The notes: generated by a model from the letters alone, not told the origin. DNA of 64,000 nt from Chloroflexota bacterium (GCA_004347695.1 SLTK01000003.1:59898-123897), one strand, 5' to 3'; shown: positions 15,512-27,205, counted from the first letter of the stretch. Program-made: numbers and translations.

Positions 15512-15639
15512 GCCTTCGGGGCAGGGTGCGGGATCATGATCCCAATTCCCGATCGGTGGTGATAACCCACGAGCGCATCAATCAGCGCATGACCTGGTGA
15601 AACTCCAGGGTCGACGGTAAAGTCCGGATGAAAGAAGGC
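15512..15639 (+). promoter_or_regulatory. FMN riboswitch (RFN element)
   Basis: The conserved RFN blocks appear in order: CCTTCGGGGCAGGGTG, AATTCCCGATCGGTGGT, CCCACGAGC, CTGGTGAAACTCCAGGGTCG, ACGGTAAAGTCCGGATG and AAAGAAGG. The outer helix pairs 15512-15517 with 15634-15639. It sits between a consensus promoter and a terminator, so FMN binding should stop transcription of the downstream ABC transporter genes. Confidence 0.96.
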
Positions 15640-15686
15640 AAATGAGACCGGTGTTGCTTGCAATGGGCGCACTGCGTCTGCCATGC

Positions 15687-15720
15687 CCCGAAGACTTGTT
15701 GTTTTCGGGTTTTCGTTTTT
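15687..15720 (+). terminator. Expression-platform terminator of the FMN riboswitch
   Basis: CCCGAA (15687-15692) pairs with TTCGGG (15704-15709) and is followed by TTTTCGTTTTT. It lies 32 bases before the permease start, where an FMN-dependent attenuator is expected. Confidence 0.8.
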
Positions 15721-15752
15721 AACGCAAACCTGCTCTGAAGAAAGGATATCTT

Positions 15753-16571
15753 ATGGAAGTGAGTATTCCGAACGCGCTGCGCGCTTTACAGGCCAAGAAC
15801 CGGCTGTTTCGCCGCGCGCGGCTGTTCCTCACGCCCATCTCGCTGGTTTTAGCCCTGGTGCTGTGGGAATTGGTGGCGCGCATCGCCAACCTGCCAGCCT
15901 TCATTTTGCCCACCCCCGGCCGCGTGTTCGAGCGTTTTATTCAGGCTGCCAGCGACGGAACCTTGCTGCGTCACACTCTGGCTACCCTGCTCGAAGTCGT
16001 CCTTGGGTTGATTGCCGGGACGGTGCTGGCAACCTTTACCGGCTATTGGATTGCTCGCTCGCGCATGTTCGAGAAATTGATCGCTCCTTACCTGGTCGCC
16101 AGCCAGGCAATTCCCATAGTCGCCATCGCCCCGCTGCTGGTCATCTGGTTCGGCCCAGGCATGGGTACCAAAGTATTGATCTGCTCGCTGATTGTGTTCT
16201 TCCCGGTGCTGGTGAACACGGTGGTCGGCCTGCGTGCGGTACCCGAAGATTTGCGCACCCTGATGCGCTCCCTGCGCGCCACCCGCCTGCAAAACTTGAA
16301 ATATCTGGAAATCCCGGCAGCCCTGCCAGTCTTTCTTGGCGGGCTGCGCATCGGTGCCACCCTCTCGGTGATCGGCGGCGTGATCGGCGAGCTGGTCGGC
16401 TCGAATCGCGGGTTGGGATTTCTGATCAATGTCGGCCGCGGTCAGTTTGACACCGCACTGGTTTTTGTCGCTGTTTTCACTCTGGTTACGCTGGCGCTGG
16501 CGCTCTACGGCCTGGTCATGCTATTGGAAAAACGCCTGCTTTCGTGGCAAAACGAGCCGCAGGAAAAATAA
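15753..16571 (+). CDS. ribX: ABC transporter permease, riboflavin uptake (RibX-like)
   Basis: The 272-residue inner-membrane permease has about six helices and the EAA-loop region around LEIPAALPVFLGGLRIGATL, as in the NitT/TauT/SsuC group. On its own it would be called a nitrate/taurine/thiamine-precursor-type permease; the FMN riboswitch directly upstream makes riboflavin or a flavin precursor the likely cargo, as established for RibXY in Chloroflexi. AAGGA lies 8 bases before the ATG. It is first in an operon with a binding protein and an ATPase. Confidence 0.85.
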   Translation: MEVSIPNALRALQAKNRLFRRARLFLTPISLVLALVLWELVARIANLPAFILPTPGRVFERFIQAASDGTLLRHTLATLLEVVLGLIAGTVLATFTGYWIARSRMFEKLIAPYLVASQAIPIVAIAPLLVIWFGPGMGTKVLICSLIVFFPVLVNTVVGLRAVPEDLRTLMRSLRATRLQNLKYLEIPAALPVFLGGLRIGATLSVIGGVIGELVGSNRGLGFLINVGRGQFDTALVFVAVFTLVTLALALYGLVMLLEKRLLSWQNEPQEK

Positions 16572-16586
16572 TTTCTGGAGAAACAA

Positions 16587-17585
16587 ATGAAGCCCACATT
16601 ATTAAAAACTTCCCTCGCACTCATCGTGTTGCTGTTACTGGTCGCTGCCTGCGCGCCGGCTGCTTCCCCTTCACCAACGCCCAAAGCGGTCAGCATTCGC
16701 CTTCCGGTCGGGTTCATCCCCAATGTGCAATTTGCCCCACTTTATGTTGCGCTCGAAAAAGGCTATTTTCAGGCAGAAGGCCTGGATGTGACGCTGGATT
16801 ACAGCATGGAAAACGACAACGTGGCGTTGGTAGGCGCCGGTCAGCTTCCGTTTGCCATCGTATCCGGTGAACAGGTGTTGCTAGGCCGCGCCCAGGACCT
16901 GCCGGTGGTGTATGTCATGGCCTGGTATAAGGACTATCCAGTCGGGATCGTATCCCTGAAATCGGAAGCCATTCGTGAGCCGGCTGACCTGCGCGGCAAA
17001 AAAATCGGACTGCCCGGGCTGTACGGCGCCAGTTACATCGGGCTGCGCGCGCTATTAATGGCCGGTGGTCTGACCGAGAATGACGTCACCCTGGATTCGA
17101 TCGGTTACAACCAGGTGGAAGCGTTGACCGCCGGGCAAGAGCAAGCCGTTGTGATTTACATAGCCAATGAGCCGGTACAACTGGCCAGTCAGGGGTATGA
17201 GACCGACTTGATCAAAGTGGCCGATACCCTCTCGATGGTTTCAAACGGTCTGATTACGAATGAGACGGTGCTGCGCGAAGACCCGGAACTGGTGCGGCGC
17301 ATGGTTCGGGCAATCGTTCGCGGTATCCAAGATACTGTCGAAGACCCGAATGCAGCCTATGAAGTTGCGCTTAAATTTGTAGAGAATCTGGTTCAGGCCG
17401 ATGCGGCAGTCCAAAAACAAGTGCTGGCTACCTCCATCGAACTTTACCAGTTGGAGCCGTGGGGCTGGTCGGATCCGCAATCGTGGAAGAACACGGAAAA
17501 TGTTTTGTTGGATATGGGGCTTATCAGCCAACCACTGGACCTTGAAAAAGCCTATACCAATGATTATCTGCCCGAAGGTGAGTGA
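16587..17585 (+). CDS. ribY: Riboflavin-binding lipoprotein of ABC transporter (RibY-like, NMT1/THI5 fold)
   Basis: The 332-residue substrate-binding protein has a lipobox LLLVAAC (Cys about 22), a short Ser/Pro/Thr linker, and the NMT1/THI5-like fold with [20 protein letters not shown] near the start and [15 protein letters not shown] in the middle. THI5-like domains bind pyrimidine or flavin-type ligands. It lies 15 bases after the permease under the same FMN riboswitch, so riboflavin is the most likely ligand. GGAG is 9 bases before the ATG. Confidence 0.86.
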   Translation: MKPTLLKTSLALIVLLLLVAACAPAASPSPTPKAVSIRLPVGFIPNVQFAPLYVALEKGYFQAEGLDVTLDYSMENDNVALVGAGQLPFAIVSGEQVLLGRAQDLPVVYVMAWYKDYPVGIVSLKSEAIREPADLRGKKIGLPGLYGASYIGLRALLMAGGLTENDVTLDSIGYNQVEALTAGQEQAVVIYIANEPVQLASQGYETDLIKVADTLSMVSNGLITNETVLREDPELVRRMVRAIVRGIQDTVEDPNAAYEVALKFVENLVQADAAVQKQVLATSIELYQLEPWGWSDPQSWKNTENVLLDMGLISQPLDLEKAYTNDYLPEGE

Positions 17586-17588
17586 CCG

Positions 17589-18347
17589 GTGACCGCTGCC
17601 TTGCTCCAGCCTTCCCTGCAGGTGCGCAACCTCAGCGTAACCTATCCGAATGATAACGGCGGTTTGCTGGCGCTGACCAATCTAACCTTTGATGTGCATC
17701 CGCGCGAATTCATCTGTATCCTGGGGCCTTCCGGTTCCGGAAAAACCACCTTGCTGCGCGTACTGGCAGGTCTGTTGCCGCCGTCCAGCGGCGAAGTGTG
17801 TTTCCTGACCGAGCAGGCGCCGTCGATCGGTTATGTATTCCAGCAGGCCAACCTGATGCCCTGGCGCAGTGCCATGGAAAACATCATGTTGCCCCTGGAG
17901 ATGCAGGGAGTACCGCTGGAGAACGCCCGCAGCCGGGCAGCCGAGCTGATCGAATTGACCGGCTTGAAGGGCTTTGAAGACTCGTGGCCGCGCGATCTTT
18001 CTGGCGGCATGGCGCAGCGCGTGGCCATCGCTCGCGCCCTGATTCAGGACCCTGACTTGTTGTTGTTGGATGAACCCTTCGGTTCACTGGATGAATTAAC
18101 GCGCGACCGGATGGGCGAAGAGTTATTGGATTTATGGCAAAACCGCCGCAGCACCGTCTTGATGGTGACCCATTCCGTTTCGGAAGCCCTGCTATTATCC
18201 GACCGGGTGCTGGTACTCACCCCCCGTCCCGGCCGGCTGGCTTTGGATTACCCGGTGACCCTGAAACGTCCGCGCTGCGAGGAAATGCGCTATACCGCCC
18301 AATTCGGCGAAATGGCCAAAGAATTACGGGCTGCCATCATCGAATGA
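17589..18347 (+). CDS. ABC transporter ATP-binding protein of the riboflavin uptake system
   Basis: The 252-residue cytoplasmic ATPase has Walker A GPSGSGKTT, a Q loop around YVFQQANLMPW, the signature LSGGMAQRVAIARAL, Walker B LLLLDEPFGSLDE and the switch His in MVTHSVSEAL. It should power the RibXY-like permease. Start is GTG at 17589, four bases after the binding-protein stop. Some RibXY systems lack a dedicated ATPase gene; here it is present in the operon. Confidence 0.9.
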   Translation: MTAALLQPSLQVRNLSVTYPNDNGGLLALTNLTFDVHPREFICILGPSGSGKTTLLRVLAGLLPPSSGEVCFLTEQAPSIGYVFQQANLMPWRSAMENIMLPLEMQGVPLENARSRAAELIELTGLKGFEDSWPRDLSGGMAQRVAIARALIQDPDLLLLDEPFGSLDELTRDRMGEELLDLWQNRRSTVLMVTHSVSEALLLSDRVLVLTPRPGRLALDYPVTLKRPRCEEMRYTAQFGEMAKELRAAIIE

Positions 18348-18994
18348 AAATGGATTTGCCGGGTTCGATTTGCTCAAACCTGTTGGGCGCATTTCGGTTT
18401 ATTCGGAACATGGCATAAATGTTTCACATGAATAATTTCTCCATACAACTGCCACCTGATCAAGATAAAAAAGCGATGGTGTCCAGGATTGGCTCTCCAT
18501 GCGATCAGTAATCTGCAAATTAAGCCAGTATCTTGCACCTGCCTTAGAGAATAAAATCTCAAAACATTTAGTTTAAGTCTTCGACTTTTGTATTTTATGC
18601 ATTTTCTAAAATACCAACGTTAAAAGCTTTAGGTAAGCGTGAAATATAAAGAACAACTAAAGCCATGGCCATATAACGTCAATCACTTTTATCTCATTTC
18701 AAAATTATAAAAATGTGTGGCGGTTTTTGCGCAAAGTTGTGCGACATATTGCGGGAAGTCATACTGAGCCGTGCCCTGAGCCTGTCGAAGGGGCAGGCGA
18801 GGGTCTCATTTTCCTGGCTTCAAGATGCTTCCCTTCGTTCACTCACAGAGTGTCCCACCCAGGGGGTGCTCTGTGAGTGCGGGCAGCTGACATTCAATTG
18901 TCACCCTGTTCAAGTTTTCCATCCACGCTGAATAAAACCTTCGATAAGTCAGAAATTTTTTTGGGAGAACGGAATGAAAAGACCAACCTGTTCT
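18348..18994. other. Intergenic region with a dispersed hairpin repeat
   Basis: The first 370 bases are AT-rich and hold no supported gene. From about 18757 GC rises and a repeat-like zone begins with CCTGAGCCTGTCGAAGGG, a phrase common in interspersed repeats, followed by the hairpin repeat at 18823-18893. The region lies between convergent operons. Confidence 0.5.
18823..18893 (+). repeat. Dispersed hairpin repeat, copy 1
   Basis: Arms ACTCACAGAG and CTCTGTGAGT fold back around an acccaggggg-type loop. An inverted-orientation homologous copy lies at 26942-27008, so this is a REP/MITE-like family. Confidence 0.7.
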
Positions 18995-19792
18995 CTACCG
19001 TCCAAAAACCAAATACAACCCGCCCGCAAATATGGCTCCCCCTCCATCGACGCAGTCCGGCGCGCTCAGTCCATTCACGGTCTCGCCGCCATCGCCCACC
19101 CGCAGGCTGTAGGAAACTCCCGGCGTCATTTGGAAGTCGGCATAACCCGCGCTGACCGCCGGTTTAAGGCCGGTGAAGAAGGTGTCCAGCCCGCCGTCCC
19201 AGGCCACATTGATCTGGATGCCGGGCACGGGCGTACCGTTGCTGTCGCGCACTTCGATTTGCAAGAGACCGGGCGTTTGCGCAACATCGCACACCGGTTG
19301 GCGGTCGACGATTACAAACGGCTCATCCATTGCGGGACCAGGGCTGGCAGCCGCTTCCGGGGCGGCTGGCGCGGTGGATGTCACTCCCTGGGTACTGCCT
19401 GCCACCGGGGTGGATGCGGGTGATTCCATGCTCAGATCGCTCAACGCAGAAGCCAGGCTTGCCAGGTCGCGCGCGGCTTGCTCATCGCCAACGGAAAGAG
19501 CCTGCTGCGCTTGAGCTGCCAATGATTCTACCGGTGAGAAATCATGCAACAGCGCTATCCTCTGGCTGGCGCGCACAATATCCAGGTTTGCCCGGTACGC
19601 CCGGGCAATGCTCAAGCGGTAATCGGCTTTATATTCTCCGGCTAACGCAGCGGGGGTGGTGTCTTTATAGGTTACCGGGCTGATCACCAGTGAAATCAGC
19701 AAGCCCAACCCCAGGCCAAGCACCAAACCGGTCAGCAAGTACCAGGGCGGCTGGCGGCGGCGCTCTTCGCGTTCCAGATAGTCGTCTTCCAT
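18995..19792 (-). CDS. Membrane-anchored protein with C-terminal Ig-like domain
   Basis: The 265-residue protein has a charged N-terminus (MEDDYLEREERRR), one transmembrane helix (about 17-38), a helical segment beginning AALAGEYKADYRLSIARAYR, a Ser/Pro/Thr/Ala linker and a C-terminal beta domain (LQIEVRDSNGTPVPGIQI...GYADFQMTPG) resembling carboxypeptidase-regulatory or Ig-like folds. Function is unknown. Its ATG overlaps the preceding gene stop by one base (TAATG). The helical segment is shared with the preceding gene, so the two are likely paralogues or partners. Confidence 0.75.
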   Translation of the reverse strand: MEDDYLEREERRRQPPWYLLTGLVLGLGLGLLISLVISPVTYKDTTPAALAGEYKADYRLSIARAYRANLDIVRASQRIALLHDFSPVESLAAQAQQALSVGDEQAARDLASLASALSDLSMESPASTPVAGSTQGVTSTAPAAPEAAASPGPAMDEPFVIVDRQPVCDVAQTPGLLQIEVRDSNGTPVPGIQINVAWDGGLDTFFTGLKPAVSAGYADFQMTPGVSYSLRVGDGGETVNGLSAPDCVDGGGAIFAGGLYLVFGR

Positions 19793-20154
19793 TACGGTGT
19801 CGGCTCCGGGGGAACAGGTGTGTAGCGCTGCAGTCCGGTGAACAAGCGCGCCAGCAGTTGCATATCTGCCTGTTCGTAGCCCAGTTCCTGGGCGCTGATG
19901 ATAGCCTGCTGCACGGCCTGAAGCGAATCGTTTGCTCCCAATGAGCGCAAACGGACATCGGCGGCTGCCAGGTCGCCGTCCTGGCTGTAGATTTCGGCGG
20001 TCATCAGCACGAAATCAGCTTTGTAATCTGCGCGCAGGCTCTGAGGCTCGGCCGCTTGTGCCGCCGGTGGGAAGAGCAGCCAGCCGGCCAGCAAGCCGCC
20101 AGCCAGGCCAATGGCAATGGCCAGCGCGAACCCTAAAATTCGCCAGCTGCGCAT
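19792..20154 (-). CDS. Small membrane-anchored protein, paralogous in part to its neighbour
   Basis: The 120-residue protein has one N-terminal transmembrane helix (about 8-28) and an outer helical segment LRADYKADFVLMTAEIYSQD that matches the EYKADYRLSIARAY segment of the next gene. The C-terminus is Pro-rich. It lies 6 bases after hutU and is translationally coupled to the 265-residue protein, but a link to histidine breakdown is not evident. Confidence 0.72.
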   Translation of the reverse strand: MRSWRILGFALAIAIGLAGGLLAGWLLFPPAAQAAEPQSLRADYKADFVLMTAEIYSQDGDLAAADVRLRSLGANDSLQAVQQAIISAQELGYEQADMQLLARLFTGLQRYTPVPPEPTP

Positions 20155-20160
20155 TACCGG

Positions 20161-21816
20161 TTAATCCTTCAGCATCGGCATGTGGATGCCGCGCTCGTGG
20201 GCCGTTTTGATCGCTTCCGGGTAGCCGGCATCCGCGTGACGCACCACCCCCATGCCGGGGTCGCTGGTGAGCACGCGTTCCAGACGGCGGGCAGCAGCCG
20301 GGGTGCCGTCTGCCACGATGACCATTCCGGCATGCTGGCTGTAACCAATGCCCACCCCACCGCCGTGGTGGAACGACACCCAGGTTGCGCCGCCGGCGGT
20401 GTTGATCAGTGCGTTCAAAATTGGCCAGTCCGAGACTGCGTCGGTGCCATCGCGCATAGCTTCGGTCTCGCGATTGGGCGAGGCCACCGAGCCCGAGTCC
20501 AGGTGGTCGCGCCCGATCACGATCGGCGCTTTGACGACCCCCTTTGCAACCATTTCGTTGAATTTGAGTCCGGCTTTGACGCGTTCGCCGTAGCCCAGCC
20601 AGCAAATGCGCGAGGGCAGCCCCTGGAAGGGCACCCGTTCGCGCGCCAGCTTCAGCCAGCGCTGCAGGTGCACATCCCCGGGGAACAGCTCTGCGACGGC
20701 TTCATCGGTGCGGTAGATATCCTCGGGGTCGCCGGAGAGCGCCACCCAGCGGAAGGGGCCTTTGCCCTCGCAGAACAGCGGCCGAATGTAGGCCGGGACG
20801 AAACCGGGAAAGTTGAAGGCATCCTTGACGCCGGTGTCGTAGGCTCGCTGGCGCAAATTGTTACCATAATCAAAAACCTCGGCGCCGCGGCGTTGGAACT
20901 CGAGCATGGCTTCCACATGCCGCGCCATGGATTCCAGCGAGCGGCGCTCGTATTCCTGCGGGTTCTGCACGCGCAGCGCATCCGCCTCGGCCACGCTCAA
21001 ACCACCGGGGACGTAAAACAAGACATCGTGGGCCGGGGTCTGGTCGGTGACCACGTCCGGCGTCACACCGCGCAGCACCAGCTCCGGGTAGATATCGGCT
21101 GCATTGGCGACCAGCCCGATCGAACGCGGCACGCCGCGCTGTGTGCAATCCTCGACCAGGGTCATGGCCTCTTCCAGGGTATCGACCACGTCATCGATGT
21201 AGCCGATTTCCTGGCGACGACGGGCGCGGGCGGGGTCAACCTCCACCACCAGGCCTACGCCTTCGTTCATCGTCACTGCCAGCGGTTGAGCGCCGCCCAT
21301 GCCGCCTAGCCCGGCAGTGAGCACAAATTTACCCTTGAGCGATGGCCAGCCCTTTTGCACCGCCAACGACGCCAGAGTCTCATAGGTGCCCTGCAAAATG
21401 CCCTGGGTGCCGATGTAAATCCACGAGCCGGCGGTCATTTGACCGTACATGATCAGTCCGCGCGCGGCCAGCTCGTCAAAATGCTGCTGGGTGGCCCAGT
21501 GCGGCACCAGGTTGGAGTTGGCGATCAGCACCCTCGGGGCATCCGGGTGTGACTTGAAAACCGCCACCGGCTTGCCGGACTGCACCAGCAAAGTCTCGTC
21601 ATCCTCCAAGTTGCGCAGCGTATCCAGGATGGCGTCAAACGCCTCCCAACTGCGGGCCGCCTGACCGCGTCCGCCGTACACCACCAGGTCCAACGGGCGT
21701 TCGGCCACCTCGGGATCCAGGTTGTTTTGAATCATGCGATAAGGAGCTTCGGTCAGCCAGGATTTGCAGGTGAGCTGCGTACCGCGGGGTGCGCGAACGG
21801 TTCTGGGACCAGACAT
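20161..21816 (-). CDS. hutU: Urocanate hydratase
   Basis: The 551-residue enzyme hydrates urocanate to imidazolonepropionate in histidine catabolism. Seen are the N-terminal [34 protein letters not shown], the NAD-binding [15 protein letters not shown], the catalytic-cysteine segment [14 protein letters not shown] and the late [16 protein letters not shown]. Length fits the family (about 550). No hutH, hutI or hutG lies within the window; the downstream neighbours are two membrane proteins of unknown function. Confidence 0.97.
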   Translation of the reverse strand: MSGPRTVRAPRGTQLTCKSWLTEAPYRMIQNNLDPEVAERPLDLVVYGGRGQAARSWEAFDAILDTLRNLEDDETLLVQSGKPVAVFKSHPDAPRVLIANSNLVPHWATQQHFDELAARGLIMYGQMTAGSWIYIGTQGILQGTYETLASLAVQKGWPSLKGKFVLTAGLGGMGGAQPLAVTMNEGVGLVVEVDPARARRRQEIGYIDDVVDTLEEAMTLVEDCTQRGVPRSIGLVANAADIYPELVLRGVTPDVVTDQTPAHDVLFYVPGGLSVAEADALRVQNPQEYERRSLESMARHVEAMLEFQRRGAEVFDYGNNLRQRAYDTGVKDAFNFPGFVPAYIRPLFCEGKGPFRWVALSGDPEDIYRTDEAVAELFPGDVHLQRWLKLARERVPFQGLPSRICWLGYGERVKAGLKFNEMVAKGVVKAPIVIGRDHLDSGSVASPNRETEAMRDGTDAVSDWPILNALINTAGGATWVSFHHGGGVGIGYSQHAGMVIVADGTPAAARRLERVLTSDPGMGVVRHADAGYPEAIKTAHERGIHMPMLKD

Positions 21817-21904
21817 AAAACTACCTCCGGTAGAAATGCTGCGCGTTTGGAATGCATAATTTTACTCTACTTCAGTTATCCATATCCGGCGGCAAGCTGG
21901 AATC

Positions 21905-21947
21905 AAAAAGCAGACCTTTACCAGCAGCTGGTTCGAGTCTGCTTTTT
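21905..21947 (-). terminator. Intrinsic terminator of the CBS-domain gene
   Basis: Arms AAAAAGCAGAC (21905-21915) and GTCTGCTTTTT (21937-21947) enclose a loop with a nested CCAG/CTGG pair; on the minus strand it follows the CBS gene stop at 21965 and ends in T residues. Confidence 0.85.
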
Positions 21948-21964
21948 ATAATTTGCCGCTACGA

Positions 21965-22465
21965 TTACTTGTCTACAGGCTTTTTACCCCAACCCGCAAA
22001 CCGCGGCACTGCCGGTTCGATCACCTCCGGTATCTTGCCGCGTACCTTATCTTCCATTTCGCTGATCATTTGCCGCTGGCGGTAAATGATGTTCTTAAGC
22101 ACATCGCCGATGGAAATCACGCCGATCAATTTGTCGTTTTCGATCACCGGGAGGTGGCGCACGCGTTTGTCGGTCATCAATTCCATACATTCTTCGATGG
22201 TCTGGTCGGGATGGATGGTGAAAACCTGCGAAGTCATGATCTCCTTCACCAGAGTGTCACGGGAGGTACGACCTTTCAGGATGACCTTGCGGGCATAATC
22301 GCGCTCGCTGATGATGCCGACCATTTTTTCGTCCTTGGTCACTACCAGTGCCCCGACCCCTTTGGTCGCCATCAGACGCAGGGCTTCAAAAACAGTGTCG
22401 TCGGGCGAGATCGTCCAAATATAGTCGCCTTTGAGTTGCAGAATATGCCGCACCTGGTGCATCAT
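21965..22465 (-). CDS. CBS-pair protein
   Basis: The product of about 165 residues is a stand-alone tandem CBS protein: CBS1 covers about 10-65 (SPDDTVFEALRLMATKGVGA, MVGIISERDYARKVIL), CBS2 about 75-130 (HPDQTIEECMELMTDKRVRH, LIGVISIGDVLKNI). Such proteins bind adenine nucleotides and act as sensors. MM at the start leaves the exact ATG open. The C-terminal tail is basic. It appears monocistronic. Confidence 0.9.
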   Translation of the reverse strand: MMHQVRHILQLKGDYIWTISPDDTVFEALRLMATKGVGALVVTKDEKMVGIISERDYARKVILKGRTSRDTLVKEIMTSQVFTIHPDQTIEECMELMTDKRVRHLPVIENDKLIGVISIGDVLKNIIYRQRQMISEMEDKVRGKIPEVIEPAVPRFAGWGKKPVDK

Positions 22466-22608
22466 TGCCTCCTTGTTGGTTTATTCCTGTAACGGTTGTT
22501 TACTTAATTTATAACACTTTTAAATGGCATTTGACACTATCGTATCATAATATTTTATGAATTGGATAGAAATTGATAGCTTATTTTTGCCAGATAAGCC
22601 GCTTTAAA

Positions 22609-24504
<1,896 letters not shown>

Positions 24505-25081
24505 GATTGCAGGAGATTTGAGGGCAAAATAAGCATAGAATGAGCCGGGGATCCGTTAAATTTCCCCCGGCGATGTGCAGTATACCACAGCCCCAAAGAT
24601 CGCCATGCGCTGCCGGTTGTGGCGTTTGCACAAGGTTTTAGAGTTCGACCTTGATCTTGATCCGGGTGCTGTCTCAAAAGAATAAATTGGTTATTTATTC
24701 CGCCATATATGCGGGATGAGAAAATGAATTTTGAGTGTTTTTGCGCCGCCATAGCGGCGCAAAAACACTCCATTAAGACAAACCCGCCCCAAGACTGGGG
24801 CGGGATGGGTGGGGTTGATAACCTTAAGGCAAACAGAAACCCATCAGATCAAGATAAAAGGGGCGGGTTTCCACTCCCGCCCGCTGTTGGGACAGCTCCT
24901 GTTCTTGAACGGTCGCTCCCCACGGGCCGGAGGCAGCGTTGTTTTCTTGCAGGCGAAAGGCAATTGCTATCACCCGTGTGAGACGTCCCGCTGGATTCCG
25001 GCATGAATGCCTCTGACCTCCATCTGGCGCGTATAGTATACTCAGCGGGTAGCTCTCTCATTTTTTTTGAAAGGACATCAC
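24505..25081. other. Intergenic region containing a MITE-like element
   Basis: No gene is supported. The central part is the element at 24668-24896; the remainder shows GC-rich direct and inverted runs such as CCCGCCCC and GGGGCGGG near 24784-24805. The end holds the AAAGGA ribosome binding site of the pepF gene. Confidence 0.5.
24668..24896. repeat. MITE-like element with imperfect terminal inverted repeats
   Basis: The ends GCTGTCTCAAAA (24668-24679) and, read on the other strand, GCTGTCCCAACA (24896-24885) match at 10 of 12 positions and resemble insertion-sequence termini. Inside is a perfect 17-bp hairpin (24733-24749 with 24754-24770, loop CATA). The left end recurs at 63911. No transposase frame is present. 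Confidence 0.55.
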
Positions 25082-26884
25082 ATGCCTGAAATCACACCTC
25101 CCCGCTGGGACCTTTCCAATGTGTATCCAGGTCTGGATTCACCCGAGTTTGCCTCGGCCACCGAACGCCGGCAGCAAATGCTGGGAGAAATAGAAAACCT
25201 GGTGGCGTCTTTGGAAGCTCTCGATGCCAGCAGCGATGCGGATCTGGTCGCCGGCCGCATCAATCAAATGCTCACCGAGATGGACAAGCTATTGCTGCTC
25301 GATAATACGATGGGCGCCTATCTCCACTCGTTTGTAACAACCGATTCCTTCAACCAGGATGCCATGCGCAAATTATCGGAATTTGAGCAGGTTTCGGTGC
25401 GCATGGATAAGCTGGAAACACGCCTGCGTGCCTGGATAGGCAAAATCGCACCGCTGCTGCCGAAAATCACCGCTGCGCCTGGCCCGGCGCAGGACCATGC
25501 TTTCTGGCTGAAGGAGGTTGCGGAACAAAGCCGCTACCTGATGAGCCAGCCGGAGGAAGCCCTGGCGGCGGAGCTTAACTTGAGCGGCGCGAATGCCTGG
25601 CAAAAACTTCAGGGGACGATTACTTCACAAATGACGGTCGACTTCGAACTGGACGGGAAAGTCCAAGCCCTTTCGATGCCGGCCTTGATCAACCTGCGTT
25701 CGCACCCGGATGAAAATGTGCGCCGCCGGGCGTACGAAGCCGAAAGCCAGGCCTGGCACAACGCTCGCGAACCGCTGGCAGCCGCGCTGAATGGAGTCAA
25801 AGGCACGGCGGTCACGCTCAACCAGCACCGCGGACGTACCGATGCGCTGCACTCCGCACTGGACATCAACCGCATCGACCGCCAGACTCTGGATGCCATG
25901 TTAACCGCAATGCGCGAGTCACTGCCCATGTTCAGGCGTTATTTCCAATCCAAAGCGCACAAACTTGGCAAAGAAAAGCTTCCCTGGTGGGATCTGTTTG
26001 CTCCCGGCGGCAAGAACACTCGCTCCTACACTTATGCCGAGGCGCGCGCCTTTGTACTGGATAATTTTGCCAAATTCTCACCGGACCTGTCCAACTTTGC
26101 CCGCCGCGCCTTTGACGGCAACTGGATCGACGCGGAACAACGCAGCGGTAAACGCGGCGGGGCCTTCTGCATGTCGGTGCCGGGGGTAAAGGAATCGCGC
26201 GTGCTGCTCAGCTTCGACGGCTCGCTGGATGTGGTCAGCACCCTGGCGCATGAACTGGGGCACGGTTTTCATAATGACTGCATGTTCAAAGCCGGGCGCA
26301 CCGAGTTACAGCGTACCTCGCCCATGACAATGGCGGAAACAGCTTCGATTATGTGCGAGACAATTGTGGTGGAGGCAGTGCTGGCTCAGGCCAAGGATCC
26401 CGATGAAGTCTGGGCGATCCTTGAAACTGCGCTGACCGGCGACTCGCAGGTGATTGTGGATATCTACTCGCGTTTCCTGTTTGAGACTGAAGTGTTCAAG
26501 CGCCGCGAAAAGGCCGAATTATCGGCGGACGAGTTCTGCGAGATCATGGAACGGGCGCAGAAGGAAGCCTACGGCGACGGTCTGGATGAGCGCTACCTGC
26601 AGAAATGGATGTGGACCTGGAAACCGCATTATTACAGTTCCGGCCTGGCCTTCTACAACTTCCCTTATGCCTTCGGGCTGCTGTTCGGTACCGGTCTATA
26701 CGCCATTTACCAGCAGCGCGGTGAGAGTTTCGTGCCGGAATACAAATCGCTGCTTTCATCCACCGGCATGGGCGACGCTGCCACCCTGGCAGCGCGCTTC
26801 GGCATCGACATTCGCCAGCCGGAATTTTGGCGCGGCAGCCTGGCCATCATTGGCAAACGGGTGGAACGTTACATTGCGTTGTAA
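25082..26884 (+). CDS. pepF: Oligoendopeptidase F, M3 family
   Basis: The 600-residue cytoplasmic zinc peptidase cleaves short peptides. The N-terminal helical part (PRWDLSNVYPGLDSPEF) is typical of M3B, and the active site LAHELGHGFHNDCM gives HExGH, with a downstream Glu in MAETASIMCETIV as third ligand. YYSSGLAFYNFPYAFG near the C-terminus is the usual substrate-binding segment. The ATG at 25082 with AAAGGA upstream is preferred over a TTG 15 bases earlier. Confidence 0.95.
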   Translation: MPEITPPRWDLSNVYPGLDSPEFASATERRQQMLGEIENLVASLEALDASSDADLVAGRINQMLTEMDKLLLLDNTMGAYLHSFVTTDSFNQDAMRKLSEFEQVSVRMDKLETRLRAWIGKIAPLLPKITAAPGPAQDHAFWLKEVAEQSRYLMSQPEEALAAELNLSGANAWQKLQGTITSQMTVDFELDGKVQALSMPALINLRSHPDENVRRRAYEAESQAWHNAREPLAAALNGVKGTAVTLNQHRGRTDALHSALDINRIDRQTLDAMLTAMRESLPMFRRYFQSKAHKLGKEKLPWWDLFAPGGKNTRSYTYAEARAFVLDNFAKFSPDLSNFARRAFDGNWIDAEQRSGKRGGAFCMSVPGVKESRVLLSFDGSLDVVSTLAHELGHGFHNDCMFKAGRTELQRTSPMTMAETASIMCETIVVEAVLAQAKDPDEVWAILETALTGDSQVIVDIYSRFLFETEVFKRREKAELSADEFCEIMERAQKEAYGDGLDERYLQKWMWTWKPHYYSSGLAFYNFPYAFGLLFGTGLYAIYQQRGESFVPEYKSLLSSTGMGDAATLAARFGIDIRQPEFWRGSLAIIGKRVERYIAL

Positions 26885-26941
26885 TGCGAATGGTTTATGC
26901 CCGCTAAGTAAACCGTCAATAGGTATTTTACAAACTCCACC

Positions 26942-27008
26942 ATGTCATGCTGCCCGCACTCACAGAGCACCCTTAGGTTGGGGCACTCTGCGAGTGAGCG
27001 AAGCATCT
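26942..27008 (-). repeat. Dispersed hairpin repeat, copy 2
   Basis: Homologous to 18823-18893 in inverted orientation; the shared part includes TGCTCTGTGAGTGCGGGCAG when read on the minus strand. Confidence 0.7.
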
Positions 27009-27205
27009 CAATGGCCGCCTCCAAGACTCTTCGCCTCGCTCAGAGTGACATCAAGTTTCTAGTTGCTTTCGACGAAGCACATAGCAATCAGGAACATAAA
27101 CTTAGTGATGCTTGAGCCAGGAGCGACCAGCCGGTCGCTCCTGGCGGTAATTCTTTGGATTTGTTTAGAATCGGCGAAAACGTACCATATTTATTACTAA
27201 GTTTG

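Noticed and set aside
20182-21309. 375-codon plus-strand frame opposite hutU
   Set aside because: It is a shadow frame; hutU is conserved along its full length on the minus strand.
21905-21947. tRNA-like T-arm sequence GGTTCGAGTC
   Set aside because: It lies in the loop of an intrinsic terminator; no acceptor or anticodon arms surround it.
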